Source: Myxococcales bacterium (GTDB lineage: Bacteria; Myxococcota_A; Polyangia; Polyangiales; Polyangiaceae). From it: DNA of 64,000 bases. The stretch is taken from contig JADJQX010000007.1 of the NCBI GenBank assembly GCA_016712525.1, positions 2,170,001 to 2,234,000 on the forward strand, written 5' to 3'. A program made the position numbers and the translations under genes. Under the pieces are notes generated by a model. It did no database searches. It had not been told where the DNA came from and worked only from the letters and a program-made list of their open reading frames with translations. Shown one piece after another: positions 56,660 to 64,000 of the stretch. Every line of letters starts with the position of its first letter. Within the stretch, counting starts at the first letter, position 1.

Positions 56660-59386
56660 TCAGTCGTGCGCGAGCGCCGACGGTGCCGGCACGAGCCGCC
56701 CGAGCTCCGGGTGATCGCGGTAGGCTCGGAGCGCCCTCTCGGCGCGCGTGCGCACGAACGAACGCGGATCGGAGAGGAGCCTCACGAGCTCCGGCACGAC
56801 CCGCGCGTCCTCCGGGGGATCGTCGGCGATGACCGCGCGGACGTGAGGGTCGGTCGAGCGGAGCCCCTCGATGAGGGCGAGGTTTCCCCGTGCACTCTGC
56901 ATGCGTTTCAGCGCCTTGCACGTCCAGACGAGGTTGTGCGGGGCGTCGTCGTACTCGAACGTGGACGAGAGGGGCTCGTCGAAGATGCGGCGCAAGCTAC
57001 GGACGAGCGGCTCGACCGACGACGGGTGACCTATCGCGGAGAGGCGCAGCGCGACGTTGTAGCGGAACACCCCCTTCGGATCGTGGAGGGCTTGGTGCAA
57101 GGCGTCGAGGCCACGTCGCTCGATGTCGGGGAGCACGAAGCGGTAATACGCGCGCACGCGAGGCACCCGGTGACCTTGAGCTCGGAACGCGGACGTCGCG
57201 GCCTCGCGGACGGCGTGGTCGTCGAGTGTAGTGAAGTATCGGACAGCGTCCCGGTCGAACTCGACCCCGCCGACCTCGGTGAACGAGCGGAACGCCCATG
57301 TGCGGCGGCGCGACGTCTCGTCACGCTTGAATCCCGGCTCCCAGAGCGCGCGCTCGAGAGCGTCCTCGAAGCCTTCGATGTCGTCGCCGAGCTTTCGGCG
57401 GGCAGCGAGCCGGACGACCTCGGCGGCGCGATCGACGAGCTCGATGCCACCGCAGAGATCGAGCGAGGCGCGACGCTCTTCGGCCGAACGGAAACCGAGC
57501 TGACCGAGCGCCCAGACGAGCTCGGTCGGCACCCCGTCGCGGAGGGTCGCAGAGAGGCGCGTGAGCTCGCGCAGGCGCTCCGCCGCGGGCGCGTACTCGA
57601 GGCGGCCCAAGGCCTCGGCGCACGCGGGGACCAAGGGCCGCACCTCGAGGCTGCGAGAGGAGACGAGCTCGTGGAGGGCCGGCCCGGCGCACGGGGCCTC
57701 GAGCGCTCCGAGCGTTTGCACGAGCTCACGCACGAGCGGGCCACGCTCGAGCCCCTCTTTCCAGTCGCGGAGCGGGTTCGCAGCGAGCAGCTCGACGAGG
57801 CGAGGGGCGACCTCGCGGGCCCCGAGGGCGCGCAGAGCGCCGACCACGCTCGTCTCGAGGTGGCGGTAGCGCTGGGGCGGGCGATCGAGCAGACCCACGA
57901 GGTGCCGCGTGGCGCGTGTGGAGCCGAGGGCCCCGAGCATCTCGATCGCCCGAAGATCCTCGCGCAGAGCGCGGCCGACGAGGAGCGGAACGAGGATCGG
58001 GTGCCCGTGTTGGCGGAGCGCGAGGAGCGCCTCGTCCTTCTCGCTCTGGAGCACGAGGTTATCGTGCATGTGGCCGTCGGTGTCGACGTACTCGACGATG
58101 CGGAGGGCACACTCGACCTCGGGCCGCTCGGAGAGGGTGGAGCGGATCGCGTCGTGGGTGGCCGTGTCGTCGAGCTTCTCCCACGCGAGGGCCTCGAGGT
58201 CCTCGAGCGTGCGCAGCTTGTATGTCGAGCGGAGCGACGAGGGCGACGAGCTCGGGACCTCGCGATCGGAAGCCGGGGGTTGGACCCGGCTCCGACCCAA
58301 CCGTGACGAGGGTGGCGCGGAGAGTCCGAGCGCGGCGACGTCGGCCTTGGCGCGGACGACGCTCCTCCCGACTCCGAGCGAGTCGCGCTTTCCGCGCGCG
58401 GCGTCGTCGAAGAACGATGCGGCGTCGACGACGATGCGCGCCGGGCTCGACTTCGCGAGCGCGATGGCCTCGGAGAGGCGGGCCTCGTCGTCGAGGAGGT
58501 AGGTCCGAAACAGAACGTAGAGGGCGGTCGGCACGCAGGTGGGCATCGCCCGCAGGTAGCGCTCCCACACGGCCTTCGTGAGCGGAGGGTTGAGCCTGGG
58601 CGTGAACGCGCGACGAACGTCGTCGAGATCGAAGGTGCCATCGTCGGCGAAGAGGCCGAAAATCCAGAGCGCGCGCGAGAACCACTGGTGGGCGGACGCG
58701 CGCGGAGGAACGTACGGAGACAGGCCTTTGCGCGTCACCTTCTCGATGTCCAAGAAGGGCGACCGCCTCGCGACGTGGGGCCGAACGAGCTCCGCCGACG
58801 CGAGGAAGCGCGTGTCGTCGAGCTCGCCCGTCTTTCGAGCGTCGGCGAGCGCCGCAGCGAACGCGAACGACGAAAGATCCCGAGTGAGCGGCCCGACGAG
58901 CGCGCGTTTCACCCACGAGTACGCGAAGACCGCGTCGCGGCTCACGCGCCTCGGGGTCGTGGGGCGAGGCTCGTCGAGCCCCTCGTAGAGCGTGACGTAG
59001 TACGTGTCGCCCGTGTCGGTCCGGGCGATCGGGAGCGCGCCGATGAGGAGACCGAGCAACGCCGAGGCGCCCCCTTCACGAACGATCGAGACGAACGAGT
59101 CCTCGCCGAGAGCCACGTTGCTGCGCGAAAGCTCGAAGTCTCCGACGACGGGCCGGAGCGCCGCGAGCGAAGAGAACCCGACCAGATCACGTGGCGGACC
59201 GAACCCGTACGCGCGGCCGAAGTCGGACACGAACCGAACCGCGTGCGGCGACGGCTCGCGCACGAACCGCTCGAGGAACGTGTGGGGGCTCTCGGAGACC
59301 ACGCGCGCGGCGAGCGCCTTCCCCGCGAAGGCGAGGCGCGCTTCGAGCGAGTGAGCTTCGGGTCGATCGGTTGAGAGTGCACCCAT
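56660..59386 (-). CDS. HEAT-repeat protein
   Basis: Large helical protein of 908 residues. The C-terminal half is built of HEAT/PBS-lyase-like repeats of about 30 residues, for example REDLRAIEMLGALGSTRATR, HLVGLLDRPPQRYRHLETS and RGNLALIEGLRSTDPHV. The N-terminal 400 residues are a mixed domain I do not recognise, with a Ser/Pro-rich linker at about 360-385. HEAT repeats serve as protein-binding scaffolds; no enzyme motif is visible. The start may be ATG at 59386 or TTG at 59482; I use the ATG. It could be coregulated with the phosphatase gene upstream on the same strand. Confidence 0.7.
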   Translation of the reverse strand: MGALSTDRPEAHSLEARLAFAGKALAARVVSESPHTFLERFVREPSPHAVRFVSDFGRAYGFGPPRDLVGFSSLAALRPVVGDFELSRSNVALGEDSFVSIVREGGASALLGLLIGALPIARTDTGDTYYVTLYEGLDEPRPTTPRRVSRDAVFAYSWVKRALVGPLTRDLSSFAFAAALADARKTGELDDTRFLASAELVRPHVARRSPFLDIEKVTRKGLSPYVPPRASAHQWFSRALWIFGLFADDGTFDLDDVRRAFTPRLNPPLTKAVWERYLRAMPTCVPTALYVLFRTYLLDDEARLSEAIALAKSSPARIVVDAASFFDDAARGKRDSLGVGRSVVRAKADVAALGLSAPPSSRLGRSRVQPPASDREVPSSSPSSLRSTYKLRTLEDLEALAWEKLDDTATHDAIRSTLSERPEVECALRIVEYVDTDGHMHDNLVLQSEKDEALLALRQHGHPILVPLLVGRALREDLRAIEMLGALGSTRATRHLVGLLDRPPQRYRHLETSVVGALRALGAREVAPRLVELLAANPLRDWKEGLERGPLVRELVQTLGALEAPCAGPALHELVSSRSLEVRPLVPACAEALGRLEYAPAAERLRELTRLSATLRDGVPTELVWALGQLGFRSAEERRASLDLCGGIELVDRAAEVVRLAARRKLGDDIEGFEDALERALWEPGFKRDETSRRRTWAFRSFTEVGGVEFDRDAVRYFTTLDDHAVREAATSAFRAQGHRVPRVRAYYRFVLPDIERRGLDALHQALHDPKGVFRYNVALRLSAIGHPSSVEPLVRSLRRIFDEPLSSTFEYDDAPHNLVWTCKALKRMQSARGNLALIEGLRSTDPHVRAVIADDPPEDARVVPELVRLLSDPRSFVRTRAERALRAYRDHPELGRLVPAPSALAHD

Positions 59387-59553
59387 CGTCGTCGCAGATC
59401 CGTAGGCCGAGCCGTGCGACGAACCGCTGGCCCCCGCCCGCGTCGCACCAAGGATGGTCGTGAAAAGCTCGGCGCCGGTCAACGAGGCGCGTCACTTTTG
59501 TGCGCGACCCGTGGCGAATGTAGGTACATATGCACGTATGCCTCGGCGGCATC

Positions 59554-60093
59554 TCAGGTGATGCAGTCGGGCGCGAGGTGGCCCGTCTCGTTGTACGAGA
59601 CGACACGAATGCGTGCGTCACGGACGAGAACTCGCGTGATTCCGCAGTGGTTCGAGTTGAGGCGGGTCCACGTCCGTGGGGAGACCCCGAGCGCGCGCGT
59701 CACGAGGTAGCGGATGAGATTGCCGTGGCAGACGAGCAGGTCTCGCTCGTCGCCTCGTGCGGGCCCGAAGAACACGTCGAACGCCTCGTCGAAGCGAGCG
59801 CGATCGATCGCCGCCTTGGGCCCCGATACGCCGAGCGAGGCGACGGGCGTGGGGACACCTTCGGCCAAGAGGTCCGACACCTCCGCTTCCCGCTTCCACC
59901 CTTCGAGCATGGTGGCGCACGTCTCGCGGGCGCGGACGAGCGGGCTCGTGACTACGCGGTCGAAGCCCTCGTGCGCGAGCGCCGCGCCCGACAGTTGGGC
60001 TTGCCGGCGCCCGCGGCGCGTGAGCCTGGGGTCGGCGCCATCGTCCATTCGGTACTCGCCGTGCCGAACGAGGACGACGGAGCGCGTTCCCAT
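59554..60093 (-). CDS. PGAM5-like histidine phosphatase
   Basis: Phosphatase of 179 residues in the histidine phosphatase (phosphoglycerate mutase) superfamily. The phosphohistidine motif is VLVRHGEYR near residue 8, and the second His is in LLVCHGNLIRYLVTRAL. The end, LNSNHCGITRVLV....NETGHLAPD, strongly resembles PGAM5, a mitochondrial protein phosphatase that removes phosphate from Ser/Thr rather than sugar phosphates. The ATG at 60091-60093 is used. There is no signal sequence, so it is cytoplasmic. With two Hanks kinases in the window, a protein-phosphatase role is plausible. Confidence 0.85.
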   Translation of the reverse strand: MGTRSVVLVRHGEYRMDDGADPRLTRRGRRQAQLSGAALAHEGFDRVVTSPLVRARETCATMLEGWKREAEVSDLLAEGVPTPVASLGVSGPKAAIDRARFDEAFDVFFGPARGDERDLLVCHGNLIRYLVTRALGVSPRTWTRLNSNHCGITRVLVRDARIRVVSYNETGHLAPDCIT

Positions 60094-60303
60094 GGCGACA
60101 TGCTCGCTCAACCGGCCCCTCGCGCAAGTGCTTTTTGCGAGCCGCGCGACGGGCTCGCCCCGGGTGACGGCCAGACGACCACCTCGCGCCCCGAGCCGCC
60201 TCGCCCGCCGTGAGGATCGCCGGGGGCCTCCTCCCGAGGCCGAGCTCGGCTCGCCGATTTTGATCGAGGCTCACGCCCGCTGATTTAGGCTCTCGATCCG
60301 CCG
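60094..60303. other. 210-bp divergent spacer (phosphatase / KirBac)
   Basis: It carries the divergent promoters. TTGATC and GATTTA are 16 bp apart just before the channel ATG and could be a promoter of the channel gene; this is weak. No coding frame is convincing. Confidence 0.4.
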
Positions 60304-61197
60304 ATGGCCGACCGAACGATCAAGCTCGTAGAGAACGCCCAGCAGCGCGTCTTCTCGCTGCGGGTACGGGGACGCCCCTTCGCCCCCCACAAGGACATCT
60401 ACCACTTCGTGCTCACCGTCCCTTGGACGGCGTTCTTCGGGCTCGTGTTCGTGCTCTACGTGGCCGTGAACCTCGTCTTCGCAGCGGCGTATCGCGTCGA
60501 TCCGCAGTGCATCTCGGGGGTGCACGACTTCGAGGCCGCGTTCTATTTCAGCGTCCAGACGATGGCCACGATCGGCTACGGGACCTTCGCGCCAGCCACG
60601 CGCTACGGCCACGTGCTCGTCACGTTCGAGGCCATCGTCGGGATCTTCGCGACCGCCATGGTCACCGGCCTCACGTTCGCCAAGTTCGCGCGGCCGACCG
60701 CCAAGGTCATCTTCTCCGAGAAGGTCGTGATCGCCCAGCGGGACGGCGTACCCCACGTCATGTTCCGGCTCGCGAACTCTCGCCACAACACCGTCGTCGA
60801 GGCCCAGCTCCGCGTCACGCTGCTCGTGAACGAGCGCACGGCCGAGGGCGAGTTCATGCGGCGCCAGATCGACGTCCCGCTCGTGAGGCCACAGACGGGC
60901 CTCTTCTCGCTCTCGTGGACGGCGATGCACCGCATCGACGAGAAGAGCCCCTTCTTCGGCCAACGAGCCCTCGATGACCTCAAGGAGCGCGAGGCCGAGA
61001 TCCTCCTCGGCATGAGCGGCCTCGACGACACGATCGGCCAGACGATACATGCACGATACAGGTACTCGATCGCCGACGTGGTCGTCGCGAAGAAGTTCGC
61101 CGACGTGATCACGACCGAGGCCGACGGCACGCGCGTGCTCGACTACACCCACTTCCACGAGGTCGTGAGCGCGGAGGAACCGCCTCGGGACGCGTGA
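60304..61197 (+). CDS. KirBac-type inward-rectifier potassium channel
   Basis: Inner-membrane K+ channel of 297 residues. Two transmembrane helices (about 37-60 and 98-125) flank the pore loop with the selectivity filter TMATIGYGTF (about 80-89). The outer slide helix HKDIYHFVLTVPW precedes TM1. The C-terminal cytoplasmic beta-sandwich (about 130-290) has the family blocks PHVMFRLANSRHNTVVEAQ and DIGQT-like DTIGQTIHARYRY. It conducts K+ inward and is probably gated by lipid or ligand binding. The ATG at 60304 is used. Confidence 0.93.
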   Translation: MADRTIKLVENAQQRVFSLRVRGRPFAPHKDIYHFVLTVPWTAFFGLVFVLYVAVNLVFAAAYRVDPQCISGVHDFEAAFYFSVQTMATIGYGTFAPATRYGHVLVTFEAIVGIFATAMVTGLTFAKFARPTAKVIFSEKVVIAQRDGVPHVMFRLANSRHNTVVEAQLRVTLLVNERTAEGEFMRRQIDVPLVRPQTGLFSLSWTAMHRIDEKSPFFGQRALDDLKEREAEILLGMSGLDDTIGQTIHARYRYSIADVVVAKKFADVITTEADGTRVLDYTHFHEVVSAEEPPRDA

Positions 61198-61254
61198 CGA
61201 TCGCCGCGTTGCGCCGCGCGGCGCGGTCGAATCGAAGCGCGAGGCCCGGACGCA

Positions 61255-61290
61255 CGAAGGGCACCCCGGTGGTTGCCGGCGTGCCCTTCG
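61255..61290. terminator. Stem-loop between KirBac and TlpA-like genes
   Basis: CGAAGGGCAC (61255-61264) pairs perfectly with GTGCCCTTCG (61281-61290) around a 16-nt loop that holds CCGG..CCGG. It lies between convergent genes and may end transcription from either side, although no T-run follows on either strand. Confidence 0.5.
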
Positions 61291-61309
61291 AGAGACTCGG
61301 AGCCGTTCC

Positions 61310-61861
61310 TCAGAGGAGGCTCTTGATCTCCTTCTCGATCTCGGCCTCTTCGCCGTCGTGGTAGCCGAGGTGCACGAAGCGAACGACGCCCTGCTTGTCG
61401 ACGACGAACGAGGCGGGCATGCTCTTCGGCTGCCACTTGCCGGCGATCTCTTTGCCCTTGTCCCACCCGAGGGGGAACTTGGCGCCGAACTGCTCGCCGA
61501 ACTCCTTGATGCCGGAGCTCTCGTCGTCTTCCGAGATGCCGACCACTTCGACCTGGCCCTTGTACTTCGTGTAGAGCTCTTGGATCTTGGGGAAGGACTT
61601 CTTGCAGGGCTCGCACCAGGTGGCCCAGAAGTCGACGTAGACGACCTTGCCCTTCCACTTGTCGAACGACACCTTCCCTTGGCCGTTGAGCGAGTCGACC
61701 TCGAACGAGGGAGCGGGGTTGCCGACGAGCGGGTGCTTGCCACCGCCCTCGGGGGTCGCCGCACCGGAGCCCTCGCCGCACGCACCGAGAGCGAGGCCGG
61801 CGGCGAGAATGCCGGTCGTCAGAAACTTGGTCGAGAGAAACTTGGAGCCCGTGAATGTCAT
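61310..61861 (-). CDS. TlpA/ResA-like thioredoxin lipoprotein
   Basis: Periplasmic disulfide reductase-like protein of 183 residues. The lipobox is ALGACGE (Cys28). The thioredoxin fold shows the redox motif FWATWCEPCKKSFP (about 78-91, CEPC), and cis-Pro in KSMPASFVVD. Family members donate electrons for cytochrome c maturation or protein disulfide repair; which applies is not clear here, as no cyt-c genes are near. The ATG at 61859-61861 has a CGGAG site. It is downstream of radA on the same strand, 92 bp apart. Confidence 0.9.
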   Translation of the reverse strand: MTFTGSKFLSTKFLTTGILAAGLALGACGEGSGAATPEGGGKHPLVGNPAPSFEVDSLNGQGKVSFDKWKGKVVYVDFWATWCEPCKKSFPKIQELYTKYKGQVEVVGISEDDESSGIKEFGEQFGAKFPLGWDKGKEIAGKWQPKSMPASFVVDKQGVVRFVHLGYHDGEEAEIEKEIKSLL

Positions 61862-61953
61862 GGCTCCGAGATTTACCACACGGGGCGTTTTTGGGATCTG
61901 CCGATCGTGGCACGCGACGCCGCGTGGTAGCCAAATGTAGGGAACGCTCCGAG

Positions 61954-63345
61954 TCACGAGAGCACGGCGAGAGCCTCGTCGATCGTGCGCACGCCGATCG
62001 TCACGGCGCTCGGCTGGGCCTTACGTTTTCGAGAGTCTTTCGGGTCCTTGCCCGCGCCCTTGGCTTGGGCGTTCGGGACCACCGCGCGCAGGAACCCCAT
62101 GCCTTCGGCCTCGGCGATCCGCTCGGCCGCGCGCGGCACGCTCCTCACCTCGCCCGAGAGCCCGAGCTCACCGAAGGCCACGAGGTTCTCGGGGAGCGGC
62201 CTGTCGCGGAGGCTCGACGCGAGCGCCAAGGCGACGGCCAGGTCTGCCGCCGGTTCGTCGATGCGAGCTCCCCCCGCGACGCTCACGAACACGTCGCACC
62301 CCGAGAGCGCGAGCCCCGCCTTTCGCTCGAGCACTGCGAGGATCATCGCGAGGCGCGCGCCGTCGACGCCGACGACCGTGCGACGCGGGGCCCCGTGCGA
62401 GAAGGGAGACACGAGCGCCTGGATCTCGACGAGCATCGGGCGCGAGCCTTCGCACGTCGCGCAGATGACGCTCCCGGAGGCGTGGGCCTGCCGTTCGGCC
62501 AAGAAGAGCGCGCTCGGGTTCTCGACGCACGCCATGCCCTCCGCGGTCATCTCGAAGACGCCGACCTCGGTGGCGCTGCCGAAGCGGTTCTTCCGTGCGC
62601 GCAGGGAGCGGAACGCGTGACCGCGCTCACCTTCGAACTCGAGCACCGTGTCGACGAGGTGCTCGAGCACCTTCGGCCCTGCGATGGAGCCATCTTTCGT
62701 GACGTGGCCCACGAGGAAACACGCCACGTTCTCGCGCTTGCACACCTCGACGACGCGGCTCGCGACCTCGCGGAGCTGGCTCACGGTGCCCGCGGCGCTC
62801 TCGAGCGCGCTCGAGCGGATGGTCTGGACGCTGTCGACCACCATGGCCTCCGGGCGAACGTCGCTCGTCGCCGCGAGCACGGCCTCGAGCTCGTTCTCGG
62901 CGAGGACGAAGAGCGTCTCGCCTCCCGCGCCGAGGCGCTTCGCGCGTGACGCCGTCTGCCCCGCGCTCTCCTCTCCCGAGACGTAGAGCGTCTTGACCCC
63001 GCGGGCGGACAGACCCGCGAGCGCCTGCAGGAGGAGCGTCGATTTTCCGACGCCAGGATCGCCACCGAGCAGCACGACGCTGCCGCGGACGAGCCCACCT
63101 CCGAGCACACGATCGAGCTCGCCGATGCCCGTCTCGACACGCTCGTGCGCGTCGGCCGCGACGTGACCTATCGGGACGGCCCGGCTCGCCCCCGAGGGCT
63201 TGGTGGCGGACGCCCGCGACGAGGACGCGTGGGACCGCTCCTCGACGAGCGAGTTCCACTCCTGGCAGGTCGTGCAGCGCCCGAGCCACCTCGGGCTCGT
63301 GGCGCCACACGCCTGGCAGACGTACTGGGTCGTGACCTTGGCCAA
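61954..63345 (-). CDS. radA: DNA repair/recombination protein RadA
   Basis: RadA (Sms) of 463 residues, a branch-migration factor in recombinational repair. The N-terminal zinc finger is CQACG...CTTCQEW (CxxC-Xn-CxxC). The RecA-like core has Walker A GGDPGVGKST, and the RadA-specific RKNRFGS motif is present. The C-terminal Lon-like domain has VSVAGGARIDEPAADLAV and GELGLSGEVR. The start is assigned to TTG at 63343-63345 because it gives the conserved start MAKxxTQYVCQ; no ATG or GTG fits as well. An upstream CTG is possible. It is 20 bp after the Cys-rich gene, so the two may share an operon. Confidence 0.93.
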   Translation of the reverse strand: MAKVTTQYVCQACGATSPRWLGRCTTCQEWNSLVEERSHASSSRASATKPSGASRAVPIGHVAADAHERVETGIGELDRVLGGGLVRGSVVLLGGDPGVGKSTLLLQALAGLSARGVKTLYVSGEESAGQTASRAKRLGAGGETLFVLAENELEAVLAATSDVRPEAMVVDSVQTIRSSALESAAGTVSQLREVASRVVEVCKRENVACFLVGHVTKDGSIAGPKVLEHLVDTVLEFEGERGHAFRSLRARKNRFGSATEVGVFEMTAEGMACVENPSALFLAERQAHASGSVICATCEGSRPMLVEIQALVSPFSHGAPRRTVVGVDGARLAMILAVLERKAGLALSGCDVFVSVAGGARIDEPAADLAVALALASSLRDRPLPENLVAFGELGLSGEVRSVPRAAERIAEAEGMGFLRAVVPNAQAKGAGKDPKDSRKRKAQPSAVTIGVRTIDEALAVLS

Positions 63346-63365
63346 ACCTGAGCTCGCGCGCTCGA

Positions 63366-64000
63366 TCAGGGAGGCGGGCAGGTCGTGGCGGCGAGGGTGC
63401 ACACCGGGCCCGGCGTGCCGCAGTGCTTCGTGCAGCGCGCGCTCCCCGTGCACGCACCAGGACCGCTGCTGCAGTCTTTGTGGCAGCGCCCGCTCTTGGC
63501 GACGAAGACGTACGTGGGGGCGCACTTTCCGCCGATGGCGGGCACCTCGGGGAGGGTGGGGATCGGCGCCGCGCCGGCGTCGACGATGGCGGGAGGCGCG
63601 GACGCGTCTTTGGTGGTCGTGGGGGCACCGGCGTCGGCGGGGTGCGGGTGGAAGGGCACGCACGTGGTGACCCCGTCACCCGCCTTGCCGTTCACGATTT
63701 TGTTCGCCGAGCCTTTGCAGGCCTGGCCGGTCGGGCACTCCTTGTCCTCGGCGCAGATCTTGGCGCACGTGGGCTCGTCGACCATGACGAGCGTGAGACC
63801 CGCGGCGCACGACGTCGGGGGCTTGGGGGCGCCCGCGTCGGCCTTGACGACCACGCCGCCGTCCGTCTTGACGACGGTCGTGGGGACCGCCGCGCCACCG
63901 AGGGAGGGCGCGAACATCCAGCCCATGAGCGTCTCGCTCGCGTTCTTGGGGTTCGCGAACGTCGCGAGGACGTAGTGCTCACGCTGCGCGATTTGTGTCA
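63366..64000 (-). CDS. Cys-rich secreted protein (N-terminus beyond window)
   Basis: The frame is open to the right edge, so the N-terminus is missing; about 211 codons are visible. The N-terminal part seen (KNASETLMGWMFAPSLGG) leads to two Cys-rich modules, one with PTCAKICAEDKECPTGQACKG and one at the end with RCHKDCSSGPGACTGSARC and CTKHC. An Asp/Ala/Pro linker with DAGAP repeats joins them. The spacing of Cys and the CxxDxEC pattern recall other myxobacterial secreted proteins. It probably begins with a signal peptide outside the window. It is 20 bp upstream of radA, but a functional link is not obvious. Confidence 0.7.
   Translation of the reverse strand, partial: TQIAQREHYVLATFANPKNASETLMGWMFAPSLGGAAVPTTVVKTDGGVVVKADAGAPKPPTSCAAGLTLVMVDEPTCAKICAEDKECPTGQACKGSANKIVNGKAGDGVTTCVPFHPHPADAGAPTTTKDASAPPAIVDAGAAPIPTLPEVPAIGGKCAPTYVFVAKSGRCHKDCSSGPGACTGSARCTKHCGTPGPVCTLAATTCPPP

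Overview
The window is very GC-rich DNA packed with genes on both strands. Its character points to a Myxococcota (delta-proteobacterial) chromosome, probably from the Polyangiales/Labilithrix-like side. The evidence is the large number of lipoproteins with Asp/Ala/Pro-rich linkers, C-terminal MYXO-CTERM-like tails, an FHA-type sigma-54 activator, two Ser/Thr protein kinases, a class III adenylate cyclase, thrombospondin-type-3/OmpA proteins and TonB/TolA-style repeats. I see no tRNA, rRNA, CRISPR array, transposase or phage gene. The genus cannot be fixed from the sequence alone.

Layout. 1-3437: a membrane protein cut by the left edge and an SBBP beta-propeller lipoprotein. 3606-9232: a two-gene operon for a 2-hydroxyacyl-CoA dehydratase/activase (archerase) system. 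Its leader carries a twice-repeated palindrome. 9571-16243: lipid-related genes (PlsC acyltransferase, phospholipase C-like phosphoesterase, TetR regulator, acyl-CoA synthetase) and two proteins of unknown function. 16388-20681: M50 protease, a three-gene operon (YkgJ cysteine cluster, Cys-rich lipoprotein, SDR) and a KANL3/Tex30-like hydrolase. 20838-25087: vWA lipoprotein, small lipoprotein, SpoU methyltransferase, lipase. 25107-26940: a divergent UbiA prenyltransferase and CruF-like pair, possibly carotenoid related. 27076-29052: OmpA/TSP3 outer-membrane protein.

29432-36254 is a signalling module: FHA/sigma-54 activator, adenylate cyclase, Ser/Thr kinase with zinc ribbon and pseudo-receiver, and a LysM-like/FecR/beta-barrel protein. 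A GG-N10-GC element sits just in front of the cyclase, so the activator may drive the remaining genes. 36298-41165 holds a DUF218 protein, MsrA, a GMC oxidoreductase and a second kinase. 41190-47897 is a four-gene minus-strand operon (propeller lipoprotein, imelysin, HTTM/gamma-carboxylase-like membrane protein, TonB receptor) preceded by a Fur-box-like palindrome. It is most likely an iron-acquisition system and is my best candidate for a poorly described system.

48057-64000 is mixed housekeeping and accessory content: YkgJ protein coupled to a Ski2-like helicase, PilZ protein, a tandem-fused HCCA isomerase-like protein, trypsin-like protease, adenine deaminase, a small unknown protein, a HEAT-repeat protein, a PGAM5-like phosphatase, a KirBac channel, a TlpA-like thioredoxin, RadA, and a Cys-rich protein cut by the right edge. 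All functional calls come from reading motifs; no database search was possible.
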